37,312 nt of DNA from Paralactobacillus_A sp963926925 (lineage in GTDB: Bacteria > Bacillota > Bacilli > Lactobacillales > Lactobacillaceae): positions 1 through 37,312 of the forward strand of contig CAWUZD010000072.1 in assembly GCA_963926925.1 (NCBI GenBank), given 5' to 3'. The position numbers and the translations under genes were made by a program. Below are positions 17,593 to 26,304 of the stretch, piece after piece. The notes beneath the pieces were generated by a model. That model searched no databases and was not told where the DNA came from. It saw nothing but the letters and a program-made list of their open reading frames with translations. The number at the start of each line of letters is the position of its first letter. Position 1 is the first letter of the stretch.

Positions 17593-17657
17593 AATTTTTC
17601 TCCATATCCAAACAGTAACTTCAATTTATTTTAGTATATCTAGATTAGTAATTAAAA

Positions 17658-17697
17658 TTGCGTTTTTTTATAATAAATGTATATAATTAAATATAAT
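17658..17697 (+). promoter_or_regulatory. Promoter region of the GH25 surface protein gene
   Basis: Three TATAAT hexamers lie at 17669-17674, 17682-17687 and 17692-17697. The middle one has TTGCGT (17658-17663) at 18 bp. Which one is used cannot be told. Confidence 0.4.
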
Positions 17698-17730
17698 TTA
17701 CTTATAAATAAAAGGAACAGGGGTTAGCTA

Positions 17731-20553
17731 ATGCGTAAAGAACACTATAAAATGTACAAGAGTGGTAAACATTGGGTTGCAGCTTTAATTACAACAATGG
17801 TTGGTGTAACTACATTTGTTGAAACTGATGCACATGCAGCTCATGCAGCCACTGTCGATGATTCAGTTCAAGAAAATAATCAACAAACAAATGATAATAG
17901 TACTTCAGCAGTTGCCTTACATAATAGTGCAACTGCTAGTCAAGCTTCACAAATTAATCATTCACAAGCAAGTACTGCTAACAATGCATCATCACAAAGC
18001 AGTACTTCACAAGTAAGTGATGCAAAATCACAAGCAAATGTTTCTCTAAAAACAACTACTAGTCAAGCTACGTCTCAAAGTGCTTCACAAAGTAGTGTAA
18101 CTAGTCAAGCAGTTACTACCAGTAATGACGCACATAATGTTAGTTACGCTACTAATGCTAAAGTAACTTCAACAAGTGTTAATACTACCTCAGTAGCAAG
18201 TGCTAATAATGCTTCACAACAAGCTACTTCTGTAGTAGTTACTTCACAAGCAAAATCAGCAAGTGATGTTGCCTCACAAGTTAGTGCTAGTCAAGCTGCA
18301 CAAAATGATCATTCACAGGTAAATACTAACCAAACTTCACAAGTAAAATCACAAGCTATTTCAACTACTAGTGCTGCAACTTTCACAACTAACCAGGATC
18401 AAGTTCTTAATAATTTATCATCAGCGAATATTAATACTACTTCACAAACAACTGCTAGTGAAAATGCCACATTAACAACTAGTGCAATTAATGCAAGTCA
18501 AGCTTCACAAGTTATGAGTGGTACTAAGCAAGGTGATTCATTAGCCACAAGCACTGCTTCACAAGCAACTAGCAATAGTGATCATAATAGTGGCTTCTTT
18601 GCAAGTAGTGTCCAACCAACAGTTACTGCACCACAATTACCAGGTACTATGATTAATCAAATTGATGGTAGTGTAGTATCACAACCACCTGTTGGTGATC
18701 ATACTAGTCAAATGACTGCTAATAGTTTCTGGACACCAACAATTGCGATTTTACCATTAGGTGATAGTGATGCACCACGGATGGATGCTATCGACCTTTC
18801 ATCTAATAATAATGGTGGCAAAACGATTACAGTTGATCAATTCCGGTATATGAAACAATGCGGTGTTAAAACAATCATTGTTAAGTTAACTGAGGGTACT
18901 AGTTATATTTGGTGGGGTGCAAACCAAGATATTAAAAATGCTGAAGCCGCTGGTTTGAATATTGCGGTATATCATTACGCTCACTACACCAATGCTACTG
19001 AAGCGGTTAATGAAGCTAATTACTTTGCTAATATTATTCAAAAGTTTGGTTTGAGTAATGATACTGTCGTAGTTGATGACTTAGAATCAAGTGAAACGGC
19101 CGTTGCTAGTGCCGCTGCGAATACACGGGCATTCTTTAATCAATTAAGTAACCGTGGTTATGATAATCATGTTTTGTATACATTTGTTAGTTATCAACAA
19201 CGTGATAATGTCATTAGTGTGGTTGGTAATGATCGGGTTTGGATGGCACAATATCCATACACACCTTCACGGAATAATCTTTGGAATACACAATATGGTG
19301 CATGGCAATTTAGTTCAACAGTAACTATCCCTGGTTTGTCAGGCTATTTTGATGCATCAATTGATTATAAGAATATTTTCAATCAAGCTAGTGATAAACC
19401 GCATGAAGTTTACCAAAATGGTCACTGGTACTTACAGCAAGATGGTAAGAATTTAACTGGTTTCCAAACTATTTATGATAATACATTGCATCATGACAAG
19501 ACCGTTTACTACAATGCCCAAGGTCAAATGCAATACGGCCAACAATATATTAATGGTCACTGGTACTTGTTTGCTAATGGCACTGGTGCAATGGAAACAG
19601 GTTTCCAAACTGTTTATGATGGTAATTTGCATCATAATAAGACCGTTTACTACAATGCCCAAGGTCAAATGCAATACGGTCAACAATATATCAACGGTCA
19701 TTGGTATTTATTTGCTAATGGTAGTGGTGCGATGCAAACTGGTTTCCAACAATTACCTGGTAAAAAAGTTTACTACAACGCTCAAGGCCAAATGCAATAC
19801 GGTCAACAATACATTGACGGTCACTGGTACTACTTACAACCATATAGTGGCTTAGTATTAACTGGTTTCCAAACTGTTTATGATGGTGGTTTACATTGCA
19901 ATAAGACCGTTTACTACAATGATCAAGGTCAAATGCAATATGGTCAACAATATATTAATGGTCACTGGTACTTGTTTGCTAATGGTACCGGTGCAATGCA
20001 AACTGGTTTCCAAAGTGTTTATGACGGTAATTTGAAGCATAACAAAACAGTTTACTATAATGCACAAGGCCAAATGCAATATGGTCAACAATACATTGAT
20101 GGTCATTGGTACTTATTTGCAACGCCAAGTGGTGCGATGCAAACGGGTTGGCAACAACTTCCTGGCAAGGTTGTTTATTATAATGCCCAAGGTCAAATGC
20201 AATACGGTCAACAATACATTGATGGTCATTGGTATTACTTACAACCATATAGTGGCATGCGCTTGAGTGGTTTCCAAACCGTTTATAGTGATACTTTGCA
20301 TCAAAATATTCGCGTTTACTATAACAACGACGGGCAAATGCAATATGGTCAACAATATATTGATGGTCACTGGTACTTATTTGATGCCAAAACCGGGGCA
20401 ATGTTAACTGGTTTCCAAACCGTTTATGATGGTAATTTGAAGCATGATAAGACAGTTTACTATAATGTGCAAGGTCAAATGCTTTATGGTTGGCAAACGA
20501 TTATTGGTAAAAAGTACTACTTTGCCCCTGGTTCAGGTGCTTTACAAAATTAA
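17731..20553 (+). CDS. KxYKxGKxW surface protein with GH25 lysozyme domain and wall/glucan-binding repeats
   Basis: A 940-residue secreted muramidase-like protein. KMYKSGKHW is at 7-15, followed by a hydrophobic core and AHAAHA cleavage region near 40. A long Ala/Ser/Thr/Gln stalk runs to about 300, with repeated SQA/TSQ. The GH25 domain spans about 350-555: Asp355 in AIDLSS and Asp450-Leu-Glu452 in VVDDLES fit the catalytic acidic residues of the Chalaropsis-type lysozymes, with VYHYAHY and VWMAQYPYTP also typical. The C-terminal part (about 557-940) is the same repeat array as in the GH53 protein. No LPXTG. The ATG has AGGGGTT 7 nt upstream. It is a paralogue in architecture, with a different catalytic domain. 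It may remodel peptidoglycan or act in cell separation. Confidence 0.87.
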   Translation: MRKEHYKMYKSGKHWVAALITTMVGVTTFVETDAHAAHAATVDDSVQENNQQTNDNSTSAVALHNSATASQASQINHSQASTANNASSQSSTSQVSDAKSQANVSLKTTTSQATSQSASQSSVTSQAVTTSNDAHNVSYATNAKVTSTSVNTTSVASANNASQQATSVVVTSQAKSASDVASQVSASQAAQNDHSQVNTNQTSQVKSQAISTTSAATFTTNQDQVLNNLSSANINTTSQTTASENATLTTSAINASQASQVMSGTKQGDSLATSTASQATSNSDHNSGFFASSVQPTVTAPQLPGTMINQIDGSVVSQPPVGDHTSQMTANSFWTPTIAILPLGDSDAPRMDAIDLSSNNNGGKTITVDQFRYMKQCGVKTIIVKLTEGTSYIWWGANQDIKNAEAAGLNIAVYHYAHYTNATEAVNEANYFANIIQKFGLSNDTVVVDDLESSETAVASAAANTRAFFNQLSNRGYDNHVLYTFVSYQQRDNVISVVGNDRVWMAQYPYTPSRNNLWNTQYGAWQFSSTVTIPGLSGYFDASIDYKNIFNQASDKPHEVYQNGHWYLQQDGKNLTGFQTIYDNTLHHDKTVYYNAQGQMQYGQQYINGHWYLFANGTGAMETGFQTVYDGNLHHNKTVYYNAQGQMQYGQQYINGHWYLFANGSGAMQTGFQQLPGKKVYYNAQGQMQYGQQYIDGHWYYLQPYSGLVLTGFQTVYDGGLHCNKTVYYNDQGQMQYGQQYINGHWYLFANGTGAMQTGFQSVYDGNLKHNKTVYYNAQGQMQYGQQYIDGHWYLFATPSGAMQTGWQQLPGKVVYYNAQGQMQYGQQYIDGHWYYLQPYSGMRLSGFQTVYSDTLHQNIRVYYNNDGQMQYGQQYIDGHWYLFDAKTGAMLTGFQTVYDGNLKHDKTVYYNVQGQMLYGWQTIIGKKYYFAPGSGALQN
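19456..20550 (+). repeat. Cell-wall/glucan-binding array with A-A-B-A-A-B-A-A layout (second copy)
   Basis: A units begin at 19456, 19597, 19861, 20002, 20266 and 20407; B units at 19738 and 20143, again 405 bp apart. Unit types and order equal those of the array at 12538-13629. The last A unit ends in YGWQ and YYFAP instead of YGQQ and HWYLF, as does the last A unit of the first copy. Confidence 0.9.
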
Positions 20554-20567
20554 TTAAATAATTATGC

Positions 20568-20616
20568 AAAATACCTTAAAATCATAGATAAGTAAATGAT
20601 TTTAAGGTATTTTTTG
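20568..20616 (+). terminator. Terminator of the GH25 gene
   Basis: An 18-bp stem AAAATACCTTAAAATCAT (20568-20585) with ATGATTTTAAGGTATTTT (20596-20613), 10-nt loop, followed by T-rich sequence. Confidence 0.82.
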
Positions 20617-20633
20617 TTTTGGAGATTGTAATC

Positions 20634-22277
20634 GTGTGGTATGAGTTAATTATGATAATTTTAGCGTTAATAATGTTGGTATGCTTATTTCGTACTTCAA
20701 AAATCAAATTGTATCAACGTTCATTTCGCATTATTTTGTTATTAATTTTAATTTTGGCAATTTTTTTAAGAGTTTATCGTTATGGAACAAGTATGGGTGT
20801 GAATGCTGATGAGGCAATGGGTGGCTACAATGCGTGGTGTTTGGCTCATTATGGCGTTAGCATGTGGTTACATTCATATCCAGTGTATTTAATTGCCTGG
20901 GGTTCAGGGATGAATATTCTTTATCCTTTATTAACAATTCCATTAATTAAACTTTGTGGTTTGAGTATCTTTACTTACCGCTTGCCATTAGTTTTTCTAA
21001 GTATTATGGCATTATTTATAGTGACATATGTGTTAATAAACTATAAAATGGCTCCACAACGTTTGTTGATCCTAATTGCATTGTTAGCACTAAGTCCAGT
21101 AACAATTATTAATAATCGTTGGGCTGTTGAAAGTAATTTAATGCCCGTCGTTTATTTGCTTGTTTTTAGTTGCTTTGTAATGTTTTTGAAAAAGCAACAA
21201 ATTGGCTGGCTAATCTTATTTAATGTTTGTTTATGTTTAGGAGCATATACTTATGCTGCTAATTGGCTAGTATTAGGCTTATTTTTTGTCCTTATTCATT
21301 GGTGGTTATGGCATACTAAACGTCTTTCTTTAACACAATTAGGAATCGTTGTCGGTATCGATATTCTCTTAACATGGCCCTTATTATTATTCATATATGT
21401 TAACTATATTAGTCACCAGGCATTGCAAATTGGCAATTTAACAATTACCAAATTATTAGGAACGCGTCTTAGTGATTCATGGTGTTTTAGTGCTAAGACT
21501 TCACCGTTAGTCGCAATTATTAAAAATATTGGTGCTTTATTAGCTTTATTATTCAAAGGTCAGTATGGTAGTCAAGTTGGTTCCTTGTTACCATTTTATG
21601 CTTTCTATCCATTAACAATGTTATTAATGGTAATTGGCTTAGGGTATAGTTTGTTTAATAAAATCCATGATGATTTAACAATGTTTATGTTGCTATTTTT
21701 GTTAGCAGCTTTGCCAACGATAATTGTTACTACGCCAAATTACATTCATGATAATTTATTAATTTTGCCATTACTTTATTTTGCAGCAGTTGGCGGTGAT
21801 CTTTTATTACAAAAGTGCTGTTGGCGCTGGAGTTATGGCATATTAATTGGCGTTAGTATGTTAGTTTTTGCTGGTAATTATTTTGGTATGAGTCGAACGG
21901 CATTAACAATTATGCCAGTTAAAACCTTTTATGGTTACTGGGTTGGCAATAATTATCAACAGGCTTTAAAGATTGCACAGCAACATGCGAAGGCTAATCA
22001 AGCAATTAATATTATTGATGCTCGTAAAAATCGTAATTTTATTTTTACTGCATTTGATGATCCGATTAGTCCATATCAATTCAATCGAGGGATGCATTTA
22101 TATCTAACTAAACATAATAATTTAAATTGTCATTGGGGACGTTATTATTTTGCTACTAAGTTAAAGCAACATTCACAACCTGCAGTTTATATTTTAAAAG
22201 GAAAATATCGTCATTTTAAGAGTTTAAGACATTATCATCATCAAGTAATTAAGCCTTATGTAGTTTATTGGCCATAG
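20634..22277 (+). CDS. GT39-like (ArnT/PMT superfamily) membrane glycosyltransferase
   Basis: A 547-residue membrane protein with 11-13 hydrophobic helices and a C-terminal soluble tail. After the first two helices the loop carries NADEAMGGYNAW (acidic pair at about 59-60), the signature position of the catalytic acid in GT39/GT-C enzymes that use polyprenyl-phosphate sugars on the outer membrane face. The later conserved-looking stretch, SPVTIINNRWAVESN, and the terminal domain agree. GTG at 20634 is chosen because GGAG (20621-20624) lies 9 nt upstream; a TTG at 20619 overlaps the preceding terminator. It follows the GH25 gene by 80 bp with a terminator between. The acceptor is unknown: wall polymer, or the Ser/Thr-rich stalks of the neighbouring surface proteins. 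Confidence 0.72.
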   Translation: MWYELIMIILALIMLVCLFRTSKIKLYQRSFRIILLLILILAIFLRVYRYGTSMGVNADEAMGGYNAWCLAHYGVSMWLHSYPVYLIAWGSGMNILYPLLTIPLIKLCGLSIFTYRLPLVFLSIMALFIVTYVLINYKMAPQRLLILIALLALSPVTIINNRWAVESNLMPVVYLLVFSCFVMFLKKQQIGWLILFNVCLCLGAYTYAANWLVLGLFFVLIHWWLWHTKRLSLTQLGIVVGIDILLTWPLLLFIYVNYISHQALQIGNLTITKLLGTRLSDSWCFSAKTSPLVAIIKNIGALLALLFKGQYGSQVGSLLPFYAFYPLTMLLMVIGLGYSLFNKIHDDLTMFMLLFLLAALPTIIVTTPNYIHDNLLILPLLYFAAVGGDLLLQKCCWRWSYGILIGVSMLVFAGNYFGMSRTALTIMPVKTFYGYWVGNNYQQALKIAQQHAKANQAINIIDARKNRNFIFTAFDDPISPYQFNRGMHLYLTKHNNLNCHWGRYYFATKLKQHSQPAVYILKGKYRHFKSLRHYHHQVIKPYVVYWP

Positions 22278-22389
22278 TTTTTTACACTTTAGACGTTTTG
22301 TCATAATTGAGAAGTTTTTTGCTTTCTATTTTCTTTTTCTTTAAGTAAACTAAGTATATATAGATAGTTTTGATGGGAGGAAGTAAACA
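22278..22389 (+). promoter_or_regulatory. Leader and promoter region of the oleate hydratase gene
   Basis: No terminator is seen after the GT39-like gene. A pyrimidine tract (22315-22342) precedes TATATA (22355-22360) and GGGAGG (22375-22380), the latter a strong ribosome binding site. No good -35 was found, so the start of transcription is uncertain. Confidence 0.3.
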
Positions 22390-24084
22390 ATGACAAAAAG
22401 TAAAGCAATTATGATTGGCGCCGGTATCGCTAATATGGCTGCTGCAGTTTACTTGATTCAAGAAGGTCATTGGCAAGGTAAAGATATCACTTTCTATAGT
22501 ATTGATGACCATGGATCAAATGATGGTGAAACCTATGCAGCTGCTTCAAAAGAATACTGGAATAAGAAATACCCAATGAAGAATACTAATGGCTTCATTG
22601 CTCGTGGTGGTCGGATGCTTAATTACCGGACATACGTTGACTTAATGGATTTATTAAGTCGGGTTCCTTCTTATACTGAAAAGGGTATGACCGCTGCTGA
22701 AGATACGCGTGATTTTGATGCACGGCACCGGACATATGACCGCGCACGGTTAATGCAAGGTGGTGTAGGTATTGTTGATGGCGGTAAATTAGGTTTAAAT
22801 AATAAGGATCGTGTCTTATTATCTAAATTAATGTTAATGCCTGATGACAAAGAAACTGAATTGGATAACATTTCAATTGCAGATTACTTTGCTGATGATC
22901 CACATATTTTTGAAACTAACTTCTGGTATATGTGGGAAACAACTTTTGCATTCCGTGTCCAAAGTTCTGCACAAGAATTACGGCGTTACATGCACCAAAT
23001 GATTTATGAATTTACTCAAATTGAACACTTGGTTGGTGTAAACCGGACACGTTATAATCAACAAACAAGTATCATGATGCCTTTAATTGATTACTTGCAA
23101 AAGCAAGGCTGCAAGATTGTCTTGAACCGGCGGGTAACCGATTGGGACTTCAAAGATACCCCAATGCAAGATGAAATTACTGTTACTGGTTTAGAAATGG
23201 AAAATGTTGAAACCGGCGAACATGAACATGTTGATGTTGATGATGATACTGCTGTCTTCTTCACCAATGGTTCAATTACTGATTCAGCAACATTAGGTGA
23301 TTTCAATACACCAGCTCCAGAAAACATGGATTATGGCGCTGCTTCAAGCTTATGGAAGAAAGCAACTGAACACTTCTATAACTTAGGTAATCCTGATAAA
23401 TTCTTCGCTGATCGGAATGCAAGTGAATGGGTAAGTTACACTGTAACTACTAAGAACCACTTGTTAATTAACGAAATTACCCGGATTACTACCCAAGTAC
23501 CTGGTAATGCGTTGAATTCATTTATTTCAACTGAACCAATTACACCACTTGGTCAAAAAGATGTTAATACATCAATTGTTGTTCACCATCAACCTCACTT
23601 TACAACTCAAAAACCTAATGAAACAGTAATTTGGGGTTACTTCTTATATCCACGTCGTCGTGGTGAATTTGTTGATAAACAATACATCAAGATGACTGGT
23701 AAAGAAATGCTTGAAGAATTAATTGGTCAATTATCAAAGGTTGACCCAGGTCCAGTAAACATCATGGAAAAGAAACAAGCAATTTTGGATAGTGTTATTA
23801 ACTGTATCCCAGTTTACATGCCATACGCATCAGCATTATTCAATAACCGTGCTAAGAGTGATCGTCCAGAAATTATTCCTGAACATTCAACTAACTTGGC
23901 ATTTACTGGTGAATTTGTTGAACAACCATACCAAATGATCTTTACTGAAGAAAGTGCAGTTCGGAGTGGTGAAATTGCAGCATACTACTTCGCTGGCGTA
24001 TCAATGGATAAATTAGTAAAAACACCTCGTTACGACAAAGATCCAAAGACTTTGTTGAAAGCAGCACGGAAGATGTTTAAATAA
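22390..24084 (+). CDS. ohyA: Oleate hydratase family flavoprotein (MCRA family)
   Basis: Family members add water to the cis-9 double bond of oleate and other unsaturated fatty acids, giving 10-hydroxy acids, and contain FAD. The 564-residue length is normal. The N-terminal FAD-binding GAGIANMAAAV (10-20), RGGRMLNY (72-79), FWYMWETTFAF (178-188) and ELRRYMHQMIYEF segments place it firmly in the family. Two things differ from the best studied enzymes: no glutamate lies in the RGGR loop, where the proposed catalytic Glu82 (Staphylococcus aureus) sits in RGGREME, and the tyrosine expected in the FWxYW segment is Met181 beside Tyr180. Some Lactobacillaceae paralogues form a separate RGGRMLN subgroup. 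Family assignment is secure, activity on oleate is not. Confidence 0.88.
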   Translation: MTKSKAIMIGAGIANMAAAVYLIQEGHWQGKDITFYSIDDHGSNDGETYAAASKEYWNKKYPMKNTNGFIARGGRMLNYRTYVDLMDLLSRVPSYTEKGMTAAEDTRDFDARHRTYDRARLMQGGVGIVDGGKLGLNNKDRVLLSKLMLMPDDKETELDNISIADYFADDPHIFETNFWYMWETTFAFRVQSSAQELRRYMHQMIYEFTQIEHLVGVNRTRYNQQTSIMMPLIDYLQKQGCKIVLNRRVTDWDFKDTPMQDEITVTGLEMENVETGEHEHVDVDDDTAVFFTNGSITDSATLGDFNTPAPENMDYGAASSLWKKATEHFYNLGNPDKFFADRNASEWVSYTVTTKNHLLINEITRITTQVPGNALNSFISTEPITPLGQKDVNTSIVVHHQPHFTTQKPNETVIWGYFLYPRRRGEFVDKQYIKMTGKEMLEELIGQLSKVDPGPVNIMEKKQAILDSVINCIPVYMPYASALFNNRAKSDRPEIIPEHSTNLAFTGEFVEQPYQMIFTEESAVRSGEIAAYYFAGVSMDKLVKTPRYDKDPKTLLKAARKMFK

Positions 24085-24105
24085 TAATTATTAAATAATA
24101 AACTG

Positions 24106-24143
24106 AAAAGCTTGTAGCTGATAAAAAGCTACAAGCTTTTTTT
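24106..24143 (+). terminator. Terminator of the oleate hydratase gene
   Basis: AAAAGCTTGTAGCT (24106-24119) with AGCTACAAGCTTTT (24127-24140), then T residues. Confidence 0.88.
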
Positions 24144-24185
24144 AATTATTCTTATAGATTTACATGTACTATTAACGTATAAATA

Positions 24186-24194
24186 TGCTAAAAT
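24186..24194 (+). promoter_or_regulatory. Possible extended -10 promoter of the kinase-like operon
   Basis: TGCTAAAAT (TGn followed by TAAAAT) lies 36 nt before the TTG start. No matching -35 was found. A very similar element, TGCTAAAGT, lies before the gene at 27776. Confidence 0.35.
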
Positions 24195-24229
24195 CTAGAA
24201 TTAATTAAACGAAATGAAAGGCTATTAAT

Positions 24230-24790
24230 TTGAAACACTTAATTATTATTACGGGCGCATCAGGAACTGGCAAGACTACCGTTCGTAATTATTTAAAAGA
24301 AAAATACCATGTTCAACCTGTTGTCACGCACACAACGCGTGCCCCACGCTTACATGAACAACCTGGTGTTGATTATTATTTTGAAACGGAAGCAAGCATG
24401 CAACAATTACATTTAATTGAAGAAGTTAATTATAATAATCATCATTATGGTTCTTCACGTGAAGGCATTGAACGAGCTTGGCAGAAAAGTGATATTGCTG
24501 AAATTGTTTTGGATACTGCTGGGGCAATAACTTATTTTCAAAAGTTACCTCATCAAGAATTAACATTAATTTTTTTAACGGTTTCACCACAAACTAATTT
24601 AAAACAACGGATGTTGATGCGTGGTGATAATGAACAACTTGTCGAACAACGTCTTAATAGTAATGAATACCAACGTGATTTGCATTTACCAGCAGCGCTT
24701 AAACCTTATGCGCATGTAATTGTAAATGATGATTGGCAACAAACGAAAGCTAAATTAGCTAAAATTATGCAAAATATTATGGAGGACTAG
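24230..24790 (+). CDS. Guanylate kinase-like P-loop protein
   Basis: A 186-residue nucleotide kinase of the guanylate kinase fold. The Walker A is GASGTGKTT (about 9-17), followed by HTTRAPRLHEQPGVDYYF (about 34-51), which copies the GMP-binding TTRxPRxxExxGxDYxF pattern, and YGSSREGI (about 73-80). It is shorter than housekeeping Gmk and diverged toward the end, so it is probably a paralogue with another substrate or role. The start is TTG: no ATG fits and TGAAAGG lies upstream. It is the first gene of a tight trio; its TAG is 2 nt from the next ATG. Confidence 0.72.
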   Translation: MKHLIIITGASGTGKTTVRNYLKEKYHVQPVVTHTTRAPRLHEQPGVDYYFETEASMQQLHLIEEVNYNNHHYGSSREGIERAWQKSDIAEIVLDTAGAITYFQKLPHQELTLIFLTVSPQTNLKQRMLMRGDNEQLVEQRLNSNEYQRDLHLPAALKPYAHVIVNDDWQQTKAKLAKIMQNIMED

Positions 24791-24792
24791 TG

Positions 24793-25338
24793 ATGGATCA
24801 TCGTACGCCGCCTTTATTAACACCAGCAGCAATTATTTCAATTGTTATTTTAATTTCTGGATGGAATATTGTTCATACTACGATTACACCAACAGCACGG
24901 CCACAATCAGCTGAACAATACTCACGAACAGTTAGTTCAGAACGAGCTAAACAAGCTGCTCAGCAATCAAGTCAGCAACCAACCCAAACATCAACAACAA
25001 TTGATAAGAATAAGCAATCATCAGTTGCTGATAATCAGAATAAGACTACTGATCAAACTGCTACTAGCACTACTAAACAACCAACTAATATTACTAAGCA
25101 AACCACAACGAATAATAACGAACAAACAACTGATACTACAACTAATAATGCGCAAAAGGCATCAATTGCCCAAACACAAACAACTAATAACACTGATAAT
25201 ACAACTACTAAGACAACAACGGGTCAAACAACAACTAATGATGAACCAACTACAACTAATAAAACAACTACTAATGAAGCCGTAACTAATGATAAGCAAA
25301 CTACCACTAATCAAACAACCCAAGGAGGCAATCAATAA
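24793..25338 (+). CDS. Single-TM protein with Thr/Asn/Gln-rich extracellular tail
   Basis: Not recognised as a known family. The 181-residue protein has a short N-terminus, one hydrophobic helix (about 12-30), then a tail of almost pure Thr, Asn, Gln, Ser and Lys from about 55 to the end, in irregular TTN/TNK/QTT patterns. It looks like a membrane-tethered, possibly glycosylated stalk without an anchor domain. GGAGG (24781-24785) is 7 nt before ATG 24793 and lies inside the end of the kinase-like gene. Its TAA overlaps the ATG of the next gene by one base. Confidence 0.68.
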   Translation: MDHRTPPLLTPAAIISIVILISGWNIVHTTITPTARPQSAEQYSRTVSSERAKQAAQQSSQQPTQTSTTIDKNKQSSVADNQNKTTDQTATSTTKQPTNITKQTTTNNNEQTTDTTTNNAQKASIAQTQTTNNTDNTTTKTTTGQTTTNDEPTTTNKTTTNEAVTNDKQTTTNQTTQGGNQ

Positions 25339-26252
25339 TGCTGTCAGGATTACAATTATTAAGTCAATTTTTAGGATATTTTAATATTAAAGATAAGCCT
25401 AAAAACCGTGCAATTACTGTGATTGCTTTTATTGTTAATTTTTATTTGTTGTATATTGCAATTGATAACTTACGTTATGCTGGTTATCGTTGGCAGGGCT
25501 TTTGGTATTTATTAGCTTTTTTGGTTTTGGAATACTTTTTAATTTTGAACTTTATTTATTACTTTACTGATAAGACTGTTAAGTTTGATATTTCACCATA
25601 TGTTGAAAAAGCTCTTGGTGGTAATCCTAATGCAGCTAGTGCAACTGGTGATGGTCCTTTATTTAACCAGAACATTCCTTCGGCCGGATTGTTTGATCAA
25701 AAGCATATTTTGCCAGCTGAATTGCATGTGGATGCAGTCCAACAACAAAACATTAATGAATTAGCACAATTATTAGAACGTAAGGGTTACTTACATTTAA
25801 ATTATAGTGGTTTATCTGATCGTGAATTATATAAAGAAGCATGTAAAACCCATGAACCAATTTTAGCGATGAGCAAACCATTGCAATTACCGTTTTATGA
25901 ATTGCGTGAAGATGCTTACACACACCAATTGGTTGTATGTGCAGGGATGAATTCAATGACTGCTAAGCCAGTAGGAACAATTACGAAAATTGGTTTTACT
26001 GATGTTACCGCAACACAACCGCAATACCGGTTTGCTTTAGCTAATGCTTACCTAAGTGGCGGACCATTCAAGCGGGCTGGTCGTAATGGCATGGTTGCTG
26101 AACAACGACCTTTTGAAGTTATTGTGCATGTGGCTTATGAAGATGTTAATGATAATGTTAAAAATACGATTCCTCGAAATGATCAATCCTCATTAGTAGA
26201 TAATCGTATTAATCAACCAGCTAGTCGTCGTAGTCGTCGACATCATTATTAA
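25338..26252 (+). CDS. Two-TM conserved hypothetical protein
   Basis: A 304-residue protein with two or three N-terminal hydrophobic segments (about 24-42 and 53-76) and a soluble cytosolic or surface domain from about 80, ending in a basic tail (RRSRRHH). The opening, with FLGYFNIKDKPKNR and LNFIYYFTDKTVKFDISP, resembles a conserved but uncharacterised Lactobacillales membrane family; I believe one such family is filed as DUF6681, but I cannot check this. AAGGAGGC (25323-25330) is an excellent ribosome binding site, and the start overlaps the stop of the stalk protein (TAATG). Confidence 0.7.
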   Translation: MLSGLQLLSQFLGYFNIKDKPKNRAITVIAFIVNFYLLYIAIDNLRYAGYRWQGFWYLLAFLVLEYFLILNFIYYFTDKTVKFDISPYVEKALGGNPNAASATGDGPLFNQNIPSAGLFDQKHILPAELHVDAVQQQNINELAQLLERKGYLHLNYSGLSDRELYKEACKTHEPILAMSKPLQLPFYELREDAYTHQLVVCAGMNSMTAKPVGTITKIGFTDVTATQPQYRFALANAYLSGGPFKRAGRNGMVAEQRPFEVIVHVAYEDVNDNVKNTIPRNDQSSLVDNRINQPASRRSRRHHY

Positions 26253-26255
26253 CAT

Positions 26256-26295
26256 AAAAAAGCGTGAATGACTTTTAAGTCATTCACGCTTTTTA
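26256..26295. terminator. Bidirectional terminator between the trio and hflX
   Basis: AGCGTGAATGACTT (26261-26274) pairs with AAGTCATTCACGCT (26277-26290), loop TT, flanked by A and T runs on both sides. Confidence 0.9.
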
Positions 26296-26304
26296 CGTTA
26301 ATAA

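Noticed and set aside
24869..25285. 138-codon frame inside the Thr/Asn/Gln stalk gene
   Set aside because: A frame-shifted reading of a low-complexity region; the real gene has a good ribosome binding site and is coupled to both neighbours.
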